From: Arthrobacter sp.
GTDB taxonomy: Bacteria; Actinomycetota; Actinomycetes; Actinomycetales; Micrococcaceae
Assembly (NCBI GenBank): GCA_025464875.1
Contig: JAODMV010000036.1
Coordinates: forward strand, 1 to 34,295
Length of the DNA: 34,295 bases
Direction of reading: 5' to 3'
Shown here: positions 1 through 12,350 of the stretch, piece after piece
How positions within the stretch are numbered: position 1 is the stretch's first letter
Layout: each line of letters starts with the position of its first letter
The notes under the pieces: generated by a model
Database searches by the model: none
Told to the model about the DNA's origin: nothing
The model's input: the letters and a program-made list of their open reading frames with translations, nothing else
Made by a program: the position numbers and the translations under genes

Positions 1-1776
1 GGTGGTGCCTGCGACAAGGAGGTGTGGGCCATCCCGCTCGATGTCCACGTGGACGCTTCCGTTCCTGCCCATGCCGACCGGAACGGGTAACCCGTCGGTG
101 TCCGCCGACTCGACCCAGCGGCGGGCGATCTCGGTGGCTCCGAGCGACAGGATCCCGGCCAAGGCAACGACGGCGGTCATGGCGTCCGGCGGATCCGGAT
201 GCGGGCTTCCGGCCGACCCCAGCCGTCGGCAAAAGCTGTCAAACACCTCGTACGGGACGAGGTCAGGGAGGAAGGAGATTTCATTATGGCCGTGTATCAG
301 CCGTGCGGTCCGCCCTCCGAGGACGACGGCGTCGGCGTCCGACAGAACCGGTTGAGGCACGCAATGGATCACCTGCCAGCCCCGGCTGACGGCCGCGGCG
401 CTCAGACTGGCGGCCAGGGAAACATCCGGAAGGGGCCCTGGGATCTGCGCGTCGGCGCCGTCGAGGACAAGCAGCACACCGCGGTCGCACTCCTGACCGG
501 GTCCGGCGCCCAGACGGGCGGCGGTTGCAGCCACCTGGCTGGAAAGCGTTACCCGGGGAAGGAACCGTGCGGCGAGGGGGAGGACTTCCGGGGGACCGTG
601 GACCAGGACACGGGTCCGGTGGGCGGCGGGATAGCCGGCGAGCTGCAAGAGAAATGAGCGTACCAGCCCGGCCACAGTGGCCTGCGGGCCGAAGACCGCG
701 GTGACGGCAGCGGCCGGGTCCAGTGTCAGCGGCATCAGGCCGAGCGGGGGTGCACGGAAATCTGGATCCGCCGGTTCCAGCCTGATGTTGGCCGGTTGCT
801 GGGCGAGCCCCAGCCGGAGCCACACGGCACCGGATTCAACGACAGGAGGGCCGCTGTCCTGCTGCGGGTGGGCGCTGTCGGCGCAGAGCTCGGCCGCTGA
901 CGGCGCGGACCGCCGTCGTCGTTCGCTGTCCGCGCGAAGAGCCGCGTCGAGGGTTGCCTTCAGCGCGCGGCGCTGTTTCCGGCCAGCCAGGGCCGGGATG
1001 AGCAGGGACGCCGCCGAGGCCAGGCTGAACGCGAGGAACATCCACAGCCCGGTGCTGACGGCCAGGCCGACGCCGATTGCCAGCGGCAGGGCCGCCATCA
1101 GCAGCACGGCTTCGCGGCTGCTGGTAGATGCGGTTCCGACCGCGGGGTTGGCCACGGGGAGCGGGTCGGCGACGCTGCGGCCCGCAGCGTCCGGGACGCG
1201 GGACGCCGCCGAATAAACGCAGAAGATCAGGGACAACGTGGAGTTGCCGCATCCGATAAGCGAGCCGGTGGTCACGACCGCCCGGTGCACGCGCTCGCCG
1301 TCGACCGTGCTTCCGTTGGCGCTGTGCAGATCCTCAAGGGTCACCTCCGAGTCAGTGACGTTCAGTTGCGCGTGCTCGCGGGACAGTTCAGCGTCCGGAA
1401 GGACGAGGTCCGTCCCGCTGCGCCCGATCCGGAACCGCCCCCGGCCGAGCGGGACGATGGTGCCGGCGCCGGGACCGCTGTGTACGGCGAGGAACAATTG
1501 CGCAGGCGCCGCCCGAAGGCCAGGCGCCGCCGCCCCGAGGCCGGGCACCGCGCCGTCGACCAGTACCGCCCCGTTCCGCAACGGCGCATCACCGACCCTC
1601 AGGCCCTGGACGGGGGACCCGTTCACGCTCAGCCCACCCGTCCCGAAGCGGTCCGAGATGGCTTCCTGGAGTTCCGCGCCGGAACAGTCTTCGGGCACCT
1701 CGACGGCGAGTTCGACCGGGCAGGCCGGGAGCGTAGACCCTGGTGCAGGCACCAGGGTGCAGTGCAACATCGCCAT
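1..1776 (-). CDS. FHA-domain FtsK/SpoIIIE (EssC-like) ATPase, N-terminal part, truncated by window edge
   Basis: The 592 visible residues are the N-terminal part of a large membrane ATPase of the FtsK/EssC type. An FHA domain, a phosphothreonine-binding module, spans about residues 112-185. It has the IGRS turn (117-120), the SREH motif (132-135) and SANG (152-155). A hydrophobic stretch at about 223-265 is probably one membrane hairpin, followed by a basic linker. The last visible residues, HLLVAGTT, are the usual lead-in to the FtsK Walker A motif, so the ATPase domain lies outside the window. The ATG at 1776 has AAAGGA six bases upstream; a second ATG six bases later is possible. Such FHA-FtsK proteins often act in type VII (ESX/WXG100) secretion, but no WXG100 gene is visible, so that role is inferred. 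The gene is divergent from glf. Confidence 0.85.
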   Translation of the reverse strand, partial: MAMLHCTLVPAPGSTLPACPVELAVEVPEDCSGAELQEAISDRFGTGGLSVNGSPVQGLRVGDAPLRNGAVLVDGAVPGLGAAAPGLRAAPAQLFLAVHSGPGAGTIVPLGRGRFRIGRSGTDLVLPDAELSREHAQLNVTDSEVTLEDLHSANGSTVDGERVHRAVVTTGSLIGCGNSTLSLIFCVYSAASRVPDAAGRSVADPLPVANPAVGTASTSSREAVLLMAALPLAIGVGLAVSTGLWMFLAFSLASAASLLIPALAGRKQRRALKATLDAALRADSERRRRSAPSAAELCADSAHPQQDSGPPVVESGAVWLRLGLAQQPANIRLEPADPDFRAPPLGLMPLTLDPAAAVTAVFGPQATVAGLVRSFLLQLAGYPAAHRTRVLVHGPPEVLPLAARFLPRVTLSSQVAATAARLGAGPGQECDRGVLLVLDGADAQIPGPLPDVSLAASLSAAAVSRGWQVIHCVPQPVLSDADAVVLGGRTARLIHGHNEISFLPDLVPYEVFDSFCRRLGSAGSPHPDPPDAMTAVVALAGILSLGATEIARRWVESADTDGLPVPVGMGRNGSVHVDIERDGPHLLVAGTT

Positions 1777-1793
1777 AACGGATCCTTTCTTGA

Positions 1794-5203
<3,410 letters not shown>

Positions 5204-6073
5204 ATGGCTGGTCAAACCGACCAACTGATTAAGCCCGGAAGCGGGCGGGGCCTCCTCGACGTCTACGCCGACAGGTTCCTCCTCAAGCTGCTGGTACGCA
5301 AAGAGATCAAGGTCCGCTACCGCGGGTCAGTGCTGGGGCTCCTGTGGTCGTACGTAAAACCGCTCGTGCAGTTCCTGATCTACTTCGTTGCGCTGGGCGT
5401 CTTCCTGGATCTCCAGCGGGGCACACCCAACTACGCGATCTATCTCTTCGCGGGGATCGTGCTCGTGAATTTTTTCACGGAGTCCTTGTCCAACGCGACG
5501 CGCTCCATCGTGGACAACCGCGATCTCATTCGGAAGATCTACCTGCCACGGGAGCTGTTCCCCGTCGCCACCGTCTGGGTTTCTGCCGCGCATTTCTTTC
5601 CGCAGCTTCTGGTCCTCATCGGCGCCTGTCTTGTGGTGGGCTGGACTCCCTCGATCGTCCAGCTGGCCGCAGTCGTCCTGATCTTCCTGATGGTCGCGGT
5701 GCTCGCCACCGGCCTGGGCCTGCTGTTCGGGGCCATGAACGTTTATTTCCGCGACTCCGAAAACATCGTGGACATGATTGTCATGGTCGTGACGTGGGCC
5801 TCTCCCGTGCTTTACGTCTGGTCCATGGTGGAGCGGGCCATGGGGCCCTGGTTCTGGATCTACCAGCTGAATCCGATGACGGTCGCCGTCGAAGTCTTCC
5901 ATTGGGCCTTCTGGGAGCCGACACTCAAAGCCGAACAGTCCGTGGCCGACGCCATGCCGCCGGAGCTGCTGACCGTATGGCTTCCGGTGTCCGCGCTCAT
6001 CACGCTCGCCGTGCTGTTCCTCGGACAGCTGACCTTCCGCCGGCTTGCCGTCCACTTCGCACAGGAGCTCTGA
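5204..6073 (+). CDS. wzm: ABC-2 type polysaccharide export permease (Wzm-like)
   Basis: The inner-membrane channel half of a lipid-linked polysaccharide exporter. The 289 residues contain about six hydrophobic helices after a soluble amphipathic start (about 1-40). The motif KEIKVRYRGSVLGLLWS (33-49) is typical of the ABC-2 permeases that pair with Wzt-like ATPases. The helices and loops carry other family features such as NPMTVAVEVF near the C-terminus. The ATG directly follows the glfT2 stop codon, with AAGGATGG upstream. The ATPase gene starts two bases after its stop. Its neighbours suggest that the cargo is a Galf-containing glycan, as for Rv3783 in mycobacteria. Confidence 0.92.
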   Translation: MAGQTDQLIKPGSGRGLLDVYADRFLLKLLVRKEIKVRYRGSVLGLLWSYVKPLVQFLIYFVALGVFLDLQRGTPNYAIYLFAGIVLVNFFTESLSNATRSIVDNRDLIRKIYLPRELFPVATVWVSAAHFFPQLLVLIGACLVVGWTPSIVQLAAVVLIFLMVAVLATGLGLLFGAMNVYFRDSENIVDMIVMVVTWASPVLYVWSMVERAMGPWFWIYQLNPMTVAVEVFHWAFWEPTLKAEQSVADAMPPELLTVWLPVSALITLAVLFLGQLTFRRLAVHFAQEL

Positions 6074-6074
6074 C

Positions 6075-6830
6075 ATGACGTCGCATGGCCAAGTAGCCAT
6101 TCTCTGTACCGATCTCCGCAAGCAGTTTGTCCTGCGCCACACCCGCTCCCTGAAAGAGGCCCTGGTCTGGCTGGTCAAGGGCCGAAAAGGAGATCTGTCC
6201 AAGAAATTCCTGGCGTTGAAGGACGTCTCCCTCGAGGTCAAGCAAGGCGAGACCGTCGCCCTGCTGGGGCTCAACGGTTCGGGCAAGTCCACGCTCCTGA
6301 AGCTCATCTCGGGGGTGCTGCAGCCCGACGGCGGGACCGTGCTCACCCGGGGCCGGGTGGCGGGGCTGATTGAGGTCGGCGCCGGCTTCCACCACGACCT
6401 CAGCGGCCGCGACAATGTGTACCTCAACGGCGCGATCCTCGGCATGACGGAACAGCAGATCGACGAGAAGTTTGACGCCATCGTGGAGTTCTCTGAGATC
6501 GGCGAGTTCATCGACACCGAAGTGAAGTTCTACTCGTCGGGGATGTACCTGCGACTGGCGTTCTCCATCGCGGTGCACACGGATCCGGAAGTCTTCCTGA
6601 TCGACGAGATTCTCGCCGTCGGAGACGAACCGTTCCAGCGCAAGTGCATCGCAAAGATCAAGGAGCTGGCCGACAAGGGAAAGACCCTGTTTGTCGTCAG
6701 CCACGATCTGGACCTAGTCGCGACCGTGTGTGAGCGCGGTGTCCTGCTGGAGCACGGCGAAGTGGTCATGGATGGGGACGTGGACGCCGTCGTCTCGGAG
6801 TTGCGCCGTCGGTCCCTCAGTGAGACCTAG
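6075..6830 (+). CDS. wzt: Polysaccharide export ABC ATPase (Wzt-like, short form)
   Basis: The nucleotide-binding half of the exporter, 251 residues. Walker A GLNGSGKST is at 65-73, the signature YSSGM at 153-157, Walker B VFLIDE at 173-178 and the H-loop His at 210. VGAGFHHDLSGRDN (101-114) is typical of the RfbB/TagH/Wzt group. It ends soon after the ABC domain, so it lacks the C-terminal carbohydrate-binding domain that Wzt of some O-antigen systems uses to recognise chain ends. This matches mycobacterial Rv3781. I chose ATG 6075 because AGGAG sits seven bases upstream; the in-frame start at 6045 lies inside the permease gene and adds no recognisable sequence. Confidence 0.93.
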   Translation: MTSHGQVAILCTDLRKQFVLRHTRSLKEALVWLVKGRKGDLSKKFLALKDVSLEVKQGETVALLGLNGSGKSTLLKLISGVLQPDGGTVLTRGRVAGLIEVGAGFHHDLSGRDNVYLNGAILGMTEQQIDEKFDAIVEFSEIGEFIDTEVKFYSSGMYLRLAFSIAVHTDPEVFLIDEILAVGDEPFQRKCIAKIKELADKGKTLFVVSHDLDLVATVCERGVLLEHGEVVMDGDVDAVVSELRRRSLSET

Positions 6831-6858
6831 CCTTCCAGCCCATTGCAGTACAGTTACG

Positions 6859-6864
6859 TAGTCT
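6859..6864 (+). promoter_or_regulatory. Candidate -10 element ahead of the DUF6541-like gene
   Basis: TAGTCT, the same hexamer found at the rmlB start, lies 58 bases before GTG 6923 in the 92-base gap after wzt. No clear -35 is present, so this is only a candidate for a separate transcription start. Confidence 0.25.
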
Positions 6865-6922
6865 TGAAGGCCGAAGCCTCCTTGTCAGTCTTCATCCCCA
6901 AATCGTTGAGAGTGGTGTTTCC

Positions 6923-8908
6923 GTGTCCTGGTGGCTGTCTTTGCCAGTGATTTTGCTTGCTGTGCTCGTACTTATCGTGCCCGGCCTCATTCTGTCCCTG
7001 GCCATCCGGATACGAGGCGTGAACTCGCTGCTTCTTGCCCCGGCTTTTACTGTCGGCATGGCTGGAGTCCTGGCCACGCTCTATTCCTTCCTCCATGTTC
7101 CGTGGGGGCCGGCAACTTTCCTCGGGGGAGTACTTGCCGTCTCGGCAGCCGCCTGGGCGATCAGGTACGCGGTCATCCGGAAAAGTCCGGAACCCCAGGC
7201 TGAGCCCCAGCGGCGCTCCCTGGTGCTCGCGGCCGGTCTCGGCGCGCTCGGAGCCGCATTGCTCATTGGGGTTCAGATGGCAACGGCGATGATATCGCCG
7301 GACTCCATCTCTCAGACTTACGACAACGTCTTCCATCTCAACGCCGTCCGCTGGGCGATCGACACACAGGACGCATCGCCGCTCAATCTCGGCGCCTTCA
7401 CCGGGATCAGCGCCTACCCGGCGGGATGGCACGGCCTGGTGTCGCTCGTCGCGGAATTGAGTGGCGCCACGATACCCGTGGCGGTGAACGCCACAAACAT
7501 TGCCATTGGGTCCGTCGTCTGGCCACTCGGCTGCCTCTACCTGGTCCAGGCGGTCGCCGGTCACCGGATTTCGACGACGGTCCTGGCCTTTGTCTTCGCG
7601 GCAGGATTCTCGACCTTCCCCATCCTGATGATCGATTGGGGCGTCCTGTACCCCAACCTTCTGTCCATCTCTGTCCTGCCGGCGGCGATTGGCATGGCGT
7701 TCACCGCGCTGAACCTGGGCCGGCACCACCGGCAAAGTTCCGTGGTTGTCTGGCTGAGCCTGGGGGTGGGCGTCGCGGGCGTTGCGTTGGCGCACCCGAG
7801 TACCCTGATGGCCTTCCTGGCGTTCATGGTCGCCCCGAGCGCGGCCATCTACTACTTCAAGATCCGCAGACTCTGGCCAGCGCGGTCCTCTTCCGAACGG
7901 CGCAGCATTATCTTGCTATCCGCCGCCTTCCTGGGGTGGCTGGTCGGGCTCGGAATCCTCTGGGGATTCCTGCGGCCGCCGGAGGGCTCGGCAGACTGGG
8001 GGACTGTGGAGACGCCACCCCAGGCCATCGGGGAGCTGCTGTTCAATGCCCCACTGGGCCGTCCGGCCCAGGAGGTCATCAGTATCTGCCTCCTCGTCGG
8101 ACTTTGGAAGCTTTGGACGCTCAAGAGCCGACGCTGGCTCATCGGGGTCTACGCCACCGCGGCTATCCTCTTCTTTTTTGCTGCCGGTTATAACGGATCT
8201 CTGCGGCACTTCGTCACCGGTGTCTGGTACTTCGACAGCCACCGTCTTGCTGCCCTTCTGCCGGTGGCGACCATCGCCCCGGCCGTCATCGGGGCGGGCT
8301 ATCTGTTCGATGCGGCCCGCAGGCTTCTCACCCCGACGGGGGAGTCCCGGATACCCGGACTCTTCGGCCTCGTGCGAATGCCGAAATCCGGCAAGGCGGT
8401 CGTCCTCTCCTCGCTGGCGGGCCTGACGGGACTCGTTCTAGTCACGCAGCTCGGCATAACGACCTTCGCCGCCCAGCAGGCGCACTGGCAGTACCGGAGC
8501 ACTGCGCACTCTGCACTTCTTTCCCCCGACGAAAGAAGCATGCTTGAGCGCTTGTCGGCCAAGGTGGAGCCCGGCGCGGCGATTGCCGGACTCCCCAGCA
8601 GCGGCACCGCACTGGCCTACGCCTTCTCCGGGCGAACCGTCATACAGCCCCATATCCTGACGACCCATGGCTCCGACGTGGACGTGGTCAACGCCGGCCT
8701 GAAGGACTCCGCGACTTTCCCCGCTGTCTGTGAGGCAGTCCGCAAGCTCAATGTCAGGTACGTTCTTGACTTTGGCACCCGGACCGTCACCGGAACCCTC
8801 TCCGGCTACGGCGGAGTCATGGACCTGAAGCCCAATGAGAGTCTGGAGCTGATCGACAGCCAGGGCCCGTCCGCGAAGCTGTTCAAGGTGCGCGCCTGCT
8901 GGAACTAG
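6923..8908 (+). CDS. Large polytopic membrane protein, DUF6541-like, candidate GT-C glycosyltransferase
   Basis: A 661-residue protein with many hydrophobic helices over about 1-500 and an extracytoplasmic-looking C-terminal domain (about 520-661). It resembles the uncharacterised actinobacterial DUF6541 family. After the third or fourth helix it has YDNVFH (133-138) and YPAGWH (165-170). The same pair of motifs occurs in the second such protein at 22494-24533. An Asp in the first large loop plus a soluble tail is the general layout of GT-C enzymes that use polyprenyl-phosphate sugars, so an outer-face glycosyltransferase role is plausible but unproven. The start is GTG with only a weak GAGAG-type site. 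A hairpin follows the stop codon. A scaffold or transporter role cannot be excluded. Confidence 0.75.
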   Translation: MSWWLSLPVILLAVLVLIVPGLILSLAIRIRGVNSLLLAPAFTVGMAGVLATLYSFLHVPWGPATFLGGVLAVSAAAWAIRYAVIRKSPEPQAEPQRRSLVLAAGLGALGAALLIGVQMATAMISPDSISQTYDNVFHLNAVRWAIDTQDASPLNLGAFTGISAYPAGWHGLVSLVAELSGATIPVAVNATNIAIGSVVWPLGCLYLVQAVAGHRISTTVLAFVFAAGFSTFPILMIDWGVLYPNLLSISVLPAAIGMAFTALNLGRHHRQSSVVVWLSLGVGVAGVALAHPSTLMAFLAFMVAPSAAIYYFKIRRLWPARSSSERRSIILLSAAFLGWLVGLGILWGFLRPPEGSADWGTVETPPQAIGELLFNAPLGRPAQEVISICLLVGLWKLWTLKSRRWLIGVYATAAILFFFAAGYNGSLRHFVTGVWYFDSHRLAALLPVATIAPAVIGAGYLFDAARRLLTPTGESRIPGLFGLVRMPKSGKAVVLSSLAGLTGLVLVTQLGITTFAAQQAHWQYRSTAHSALLSPDERSMLERLSAKVEPGAAIAGLPSSGTALAYAFSGRTVIQPHILTTHGSDVDVVNAGLKDSATFPAVCEAVRKLNVRYVLDFGTRTVTGTLSGYGGVMDLKPNESLELIDSQGPSAKLFKVRACWN

Positions 8909-8936
8909 GGCTCCGGGGCAGGAAATCCCGGAGCCC
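8908..8936 (+). terminator. Hairpin terminator after the DUF6541-like gene
   Basis: A perfect 10-bp stem, GGGCTCCGGG / CCCGGAGCCC, with a 9-nt loop begins at the last base of the stop codon. There is no T-tract, which is common for actinobacterial terminators. Confidence 0.6.
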
Positions 8937-8986
8937 GCTCGTGCCAAAGATTTGCTCTCTGCACGGGCAGACGCCAAGATGGACGA

Positions 8987-9850
8987 ATGCGCGGAATCAT
9001 ACTGGCCGGCGGTACCGGATCTCGGCTCCATCCCATCACCATGGGCATCAGCAAACAGCTCGTACCCGTCTACGACAAGCCGATGATCTACTACCCCCTC
9101 TCCACCCTCATCCTCGCGGGCATCCGCGACATCCTGATCATCACGACGCCCCACGACGAGGAACAGTTTCGGCGGCTCTTGGGAGACGGATCGCGCTTCG
9201 GGGTGAACCTGAGCTACAAGCAGCAGCCCGCTCCGGACGGTCTGGCACAGGCGTTCATTCTCGGGGCATCGCACATCGGCGACGAGAAGGTCGCGCTTGT
9301 CCTCGGCGACAACGTGTTTTACGGGCAGGGGATGGGCACGCAGCTGCGTAAACACTCCAACATCGACGGCGGTGCCGTCTTTGGCTACTGGGTCAAGGAC
9401 CCCGGTGCCTACGGGGTGGTGGAATTCGATGACGCCGGCCGGGCGCTTTCCTTGGAAGAGAAGCCCGCGAAACCCAGGAGCCACTACGCGGTGCCGGGTC
9501 TGTATTTCTACGACAACGAGGTCGTGGAGATCGCCCGGGAGCTAAAGCCCTCGCCCCGGGGCGAACTGGAGATCACCGACATCAACAAGTCGTACCTCGA
9601 GCGCAACAAACTGCACGTGGAGATCCTTCCCCGCGGCACGGCCTGGCTGGACACCGGGACCATTGACGATCTGAACGACGCCTCCAATTTCGTGCGGACC
9701 GTGGAAAACCGCCAGGGCCTGAAGATCGGCGCCCCGGAGGAAATCGCGTGGAGGGTCGGTTTCCTTTCGGACGACGAACTGCGCGACCGTGCCGAGCCGC
9801 TCGTGAAGAGCGGATATGGGGCGTATCTTCTGGGCCTGCTCGACAACTAG
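8987..9850 (+). CDS. rmlA: Glucose-1-phosphate thymidylyltransferase
   Basis: The first step of dTDP-L-rhamnose synthesis: glucose-1-phosphate plus dTTP gives dTDP-glucose and pyrophosphate. The 287 residues match the family length. The nucleotide-binding signature [13 protein letters not shown] is at 6-18, with the family [16 protein letters not shown] block at 23-38. LGDN (106-109) and the later EEKP and TWLDTGT-like regions (here [11 protein letters not shown]) are also present. The ATG at 8987 is preceded by a weak GATGGA site. It lies between two glycan membrane genes and far from rmlB/rmlCD (about 6.5 kb), with polymer-assembly genes in between. Confidence 0.95.
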   Translation: MRGIILAGGTGSRLHPITMGISKQLVPVYDKPMIYYPLSTLILAGIRDILIITTPHDEEQFRRLLGDGSRFGVNLSYKQQPAPDGLAQAFILGASHIGDEKVALVLGDNVFYGQGMGTQLRKHSNIDGGAVFGYWVKDPGAYGVVEFDDAGRALSLEEKPAKPRSHYAVPGLYFYDNEVVEIARELKPSPRGELEITDINKSYLERNKLHVEILPRGTAWLDTGTIDDLNDASNFVRTVENRQGLKIGAPEEIAWRVGFLSDDELRDRAEPLVKSGYGAYLLGLLDN

Positions 9851-9959
9851 CATCAAGGCAGCGAGTGCCTAGTCCACGGCTCCGGTGCTTCCCTGGACGC
9901 TTGGTGGCGCCGGGCCGCCGCCACGCGGACCCAAGAACCAAGGACCGGAGACAATACAC

Positions 9960-11276
9960 GTGAACATGGATCCCGCCGAGTCGACCGAGGCCCTGAAAAC
10001 GGGGCGGGGCGGTGCAGCCGCGAAGTCGTCGCGGGGCAGCATCTCCTTCGTGGGGTTGTCCTCGATCTTCGCCGCCGGCAGTGGCTACGCCATTTTCGTC
10101 CTGGCCGCCCGGGTTTTGCCCGTGGATCAGAACGCTGATTTCCTGGCGTTCTGGGGTGTGCTGTTCGGCTTGTTCGGCGTCATGACGGGCCTCATGCACG
10201 AGGCAACGCGAGCCGTGAAGTCGGCTTCGCTCAATGCCCGGCCGAAAGCTGACCGGGGCGCCCGCATCATCGGGTCCTCGGTCCTCATCGGTGCGGTTGT
10301 CGCTCTGGCGGTCGCGCTGAGCGGCACGTGGTGGATGCCCTCGCTGTTCAAATCGTCTACCCCGTTGCTTTCGGTCGGCCTCACCCTGGCCGTGGTGCTC
10401 TACGCCGGCCATGTCGGCCTGGCGGGAACGCTCGGCGGGCGGGAAAGCTGGGGCAGTTATGCTGCCCTGACGACAGCCGAATCCGGTCTCCGTCTCGCCG
10501 CCGTGGCAGCAGTGGCCGTGCTCGGTTTCGGGCTTGGAGGCCTGGAGCTAGCCGCGCTTTCCGGCACCCTCGTTTGGCTGGTGTTCGTTTTCTTGACACC
10601 CCAGGGGCGGGCCGCGCTGGGTCAGCGCGCCGACGTCGGAATGGGTGCCTACCTCCGGCGGTGCGGCTACTCGATGGCGACAGCGGCTTCCAGTGCCGTC
10701 CTCATCACGGGCTTTCCGGCCCTCATCAAACTCATGTCGGATGATGCTGAGTTCGCCCGCGCCGCCCCGCTGCTGCTGGCCGTGTCCCTAACCCGGGCGC
10801 CCATTCTGATCCCGCTGCAGGCGTTCCAAGGTTTGGTCATGACCAAGCTGATGGCTTCTGGACGCCCGCCGCACCGTAACCTTCTTGCGCCGCTGGGCCT
10901 GATCGCCGTCGGCGGCCTGGGAGCCGGACTCCTGGCCGCACTCATCGGCCCGTCGATCATGCTGATTTTCGGACCGGACTACCGCCTGGATGGACTATGG
11001 GTGGGACTCCTGACGGTGGACGCCGCCCTGCTTGCCGTGGTGACGCTGACGGGGACGGCAGCCCTCTCCGCCGGCCGGCATCGGGTCTATCTGGCGGGCT
11101 GGTTCACGGCGACGGCGGTCTCGGTTGCGCTGCTGGCCGTGCCCGCGCCGTTAGACTTGAAAGTGGTCTGCAGCCTTGCGGCAGGTCCCTTGGCCGGTTC
11201 CGCGGTCCATATCTGGGGCCTTTGGGCGGACCGACGTAGGGGCAACCGCTCATCTGCAGAAGAGAAAGGGATCTGA
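9960..11276 (+). CDS. Polysaccharide flippase-like membrane protein (MOP superfamily type)
   Basis: A 438-residue protein with about a dozen hydrophobic segments from residue 25 onward, in a layout like Wzx-type flippases and related polysaccharide biosynthesis membrane proteins. A short Gly/Ser-rich cytoplasmic start is followed by a first helix (ISFVGLSSIFAAG). No short diagnostic motif is available for this family, so the assignment rests on overall hydrophobicity, size and context. GTG 9960 has GGAG nine bases upstream; ATG 9966 is six bases further from that site. The next glycosyltransferase follows after five bases. An ABC exporter is also encoded in this window, so this could translocate a second lipid-linked intermediate, for example monomers used by GT-C enzymes. 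Confidence 0.7.
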   Translation: MNMDPAESTEALKTGRGGAAAKSSRGSISFVGLSSIFAAGSGYAIFVLAARVLPVDQNADFLAFWGVLFGLFGVMTGLMHEATRAVKSASLNARPKADRGARIIGSSVLIGAVVALAVALSGTWWMPSLFKSSTPLLSVGLTLAVVLYAGHVGLAGTLGGRESWGSYAALTTAESGLRLAAVAAVAVLGFGLGGLELAALSGTLVWLVFVFLTPQGRAALGQRADVGMGAYLRRCGYSMATAASSAVLITGFPALIKLMSDDAEFARAAPLLLAVSLTRAPILIPLQAFQGLVMTKLMASGRPPHRNLLAPLGLIAVGGLGAGLLAALIGPSIMLIFGPDYRLDGLWVGLLTVDAALLAVVTLTGTAALSAGRHRVYLAGWFTATAVSVALLAVPAPLDLKVVCSLAAGPLAGSAVHIWGLWADRRRGNRSSAEEKGI

Positions 11277-11281
11277 CCAGC

Positions 11282-12280
11282 TTGCTGAATGCTCCGACTA
11301 TTTCCGTGATCATGCCCTCGTACAACGTCGCCTCGACCGTCGTCCGGGCAATCGACAGCGTTCTGGCTCAATCGTATGAAGACTTCGAGCTCCTGATCAT
11401 CAACGACGCCTCCACCGACGATACCGAGGCCGTTGTCCTGGATCGCCTTGCCGCCGTCGAGGACGACAGGCTGCGTCTGATCACCTTGGAGGCCAACGTC
11501 GGCCTGTCCGGCGCCCGGAACGCCGGCCTGGATGCGGCCGCGGGCGAGTTCGTCACCTTCCTCGACGCCGACGACGAGTACCTGCCGCAGTTCCTCCAGA
11601 CGTTGCGCGACGAAATGGTCGGGGAGGTGGACATCGCCATCGCCGGGCACCTGGTAGTTCGCCCTGACGGGTCGCAGGCGCCGCGCCACAGCCGCTTCCT
11701 CGGCGAGTGCTCCGGGGAGCAGGCCATGCGCCACGCGATGTCAGACGGCCTGACCCCGTTCACGTGGGACAAGCTCTACCGGGCTTCGCTTTTCGCCGGC
11801 GTCAGATACCCGGTGGGGTCGACCCGCTTTGAAGACATGACCGTCAACATCATCCTGTATCCCCGGGCGAGGCAGGTCCGTAGCGTTAAGCCCCCGTTGC
11901 ACAGGTACTACATCTCCGCGCAGTCCCTCACCTGGGGGCGCATTCCGACGCGGGCCGACACCGATCTAGCGTTGCGCGACCTCGACGCGCTGCTGCCCCA
12001 GCGGCTCAAGTCCGGAAGTAACGGCAGGTTCTACGCCAACATGAGGCTGCTGATAACCCTGATCACCGCCCAGAGCGCGATCATGAAGGTCAGGAACCAG
12101 CCCGCGGCCCAGGAGACCATTGATGATTGCCGCCGGGCGCTGAGCTACCGGCAAATCGGGCTGGCTGCCTTGACGCGGCCTCCGTTCGCCGCCGCGGCGT
12201 TGCTGCTGAAGGTCTTTCCGCGGCCCTTCGCGGCCCTCTACGTCCGGTACTCCGCCGCCAGTTACGGGCTGACCCAGTAA
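11282..12280 (+). CDS. GT2 family glycosyltransferase
   Basis: A GT-A fold glycosyltransferase of 332 residues. The N-terminal TISVIMPSYN (6-15), NDASTDDT (41-48) and the DADD metal/nucleotide motif (95-98) are standard for GT2 enzymes. Donor and acceptor cannot be read from the sequence. The likely start is TTG at 11282, because the first beta strand begins six residues later and the only nearby ATG would cut it. AAAGGG lies about eleven bases upstream, a weak distance. It is closely linked to the flippase-like gene (five-base gap), and a small 5-bp hairpin follows the stop (12281-12293). It probably adds Gal or Rha to the wall glycan made by this locus. Confidence 0.88.
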   Translation: MLNAPTISVIMPSYNVASTVVRAIDSVLAQSYEDFELLIINDASTDDTEAVVLDRLAAVEDDRLRLITLEANVGLSGARNAGLDAAAGEFVTFLDADDEYLPQFLQTLRDEMVGEVDIAIAGHLVVRPDGSQAPRHSRFLGECSGEQAMRHAMSDGLTPFTWDKLYRASLFAGVRYPVGSTRFEDMTVNIILYPRARQVRSVKPPLHRYYISAQSLTWGRIPTRADTDLALRDLDALLPQRLKSGSNGRFYANMRLLITLITAQSAIMKVRNQPAAQETIDDCRRALSYRQIGLAALTRPPFAAAALLLKVFPRPFAALYVRYSAASYGLTQ

Positions 12281-12330
12281 GCCCTGACAGGGCGACGCCG
12301 CTGGTTCGCGAGCTTAGTTCAGCATTTTCG

Positions 12331-12350
12331 ATTGGTATAGATTGGTATAT
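12331..12350 (+). promoter_or_regulatory. Tandem 10-mer with candidate leaderless promoter
   Basis: ATTGGTATAG is followed immediately by ATTGGTATAT, ending directly at the ATG at 12351. TAGATT at 12338-12343 fits TANNNT and lies 7 bases before that ATG, so the transcript may start at or next to the A of the start codon. No ribosome-binding site is present, which agrees with leaderless translation. AT-rich sequence here stands out from the GC-rich surroundings. Confidence 0.5.

Noticed and set aside
5327-6517. Minus-strand open frame across wzm and wzt
   Set aside because: It spans two overlapping convincing genes and shows no domain or start signal.
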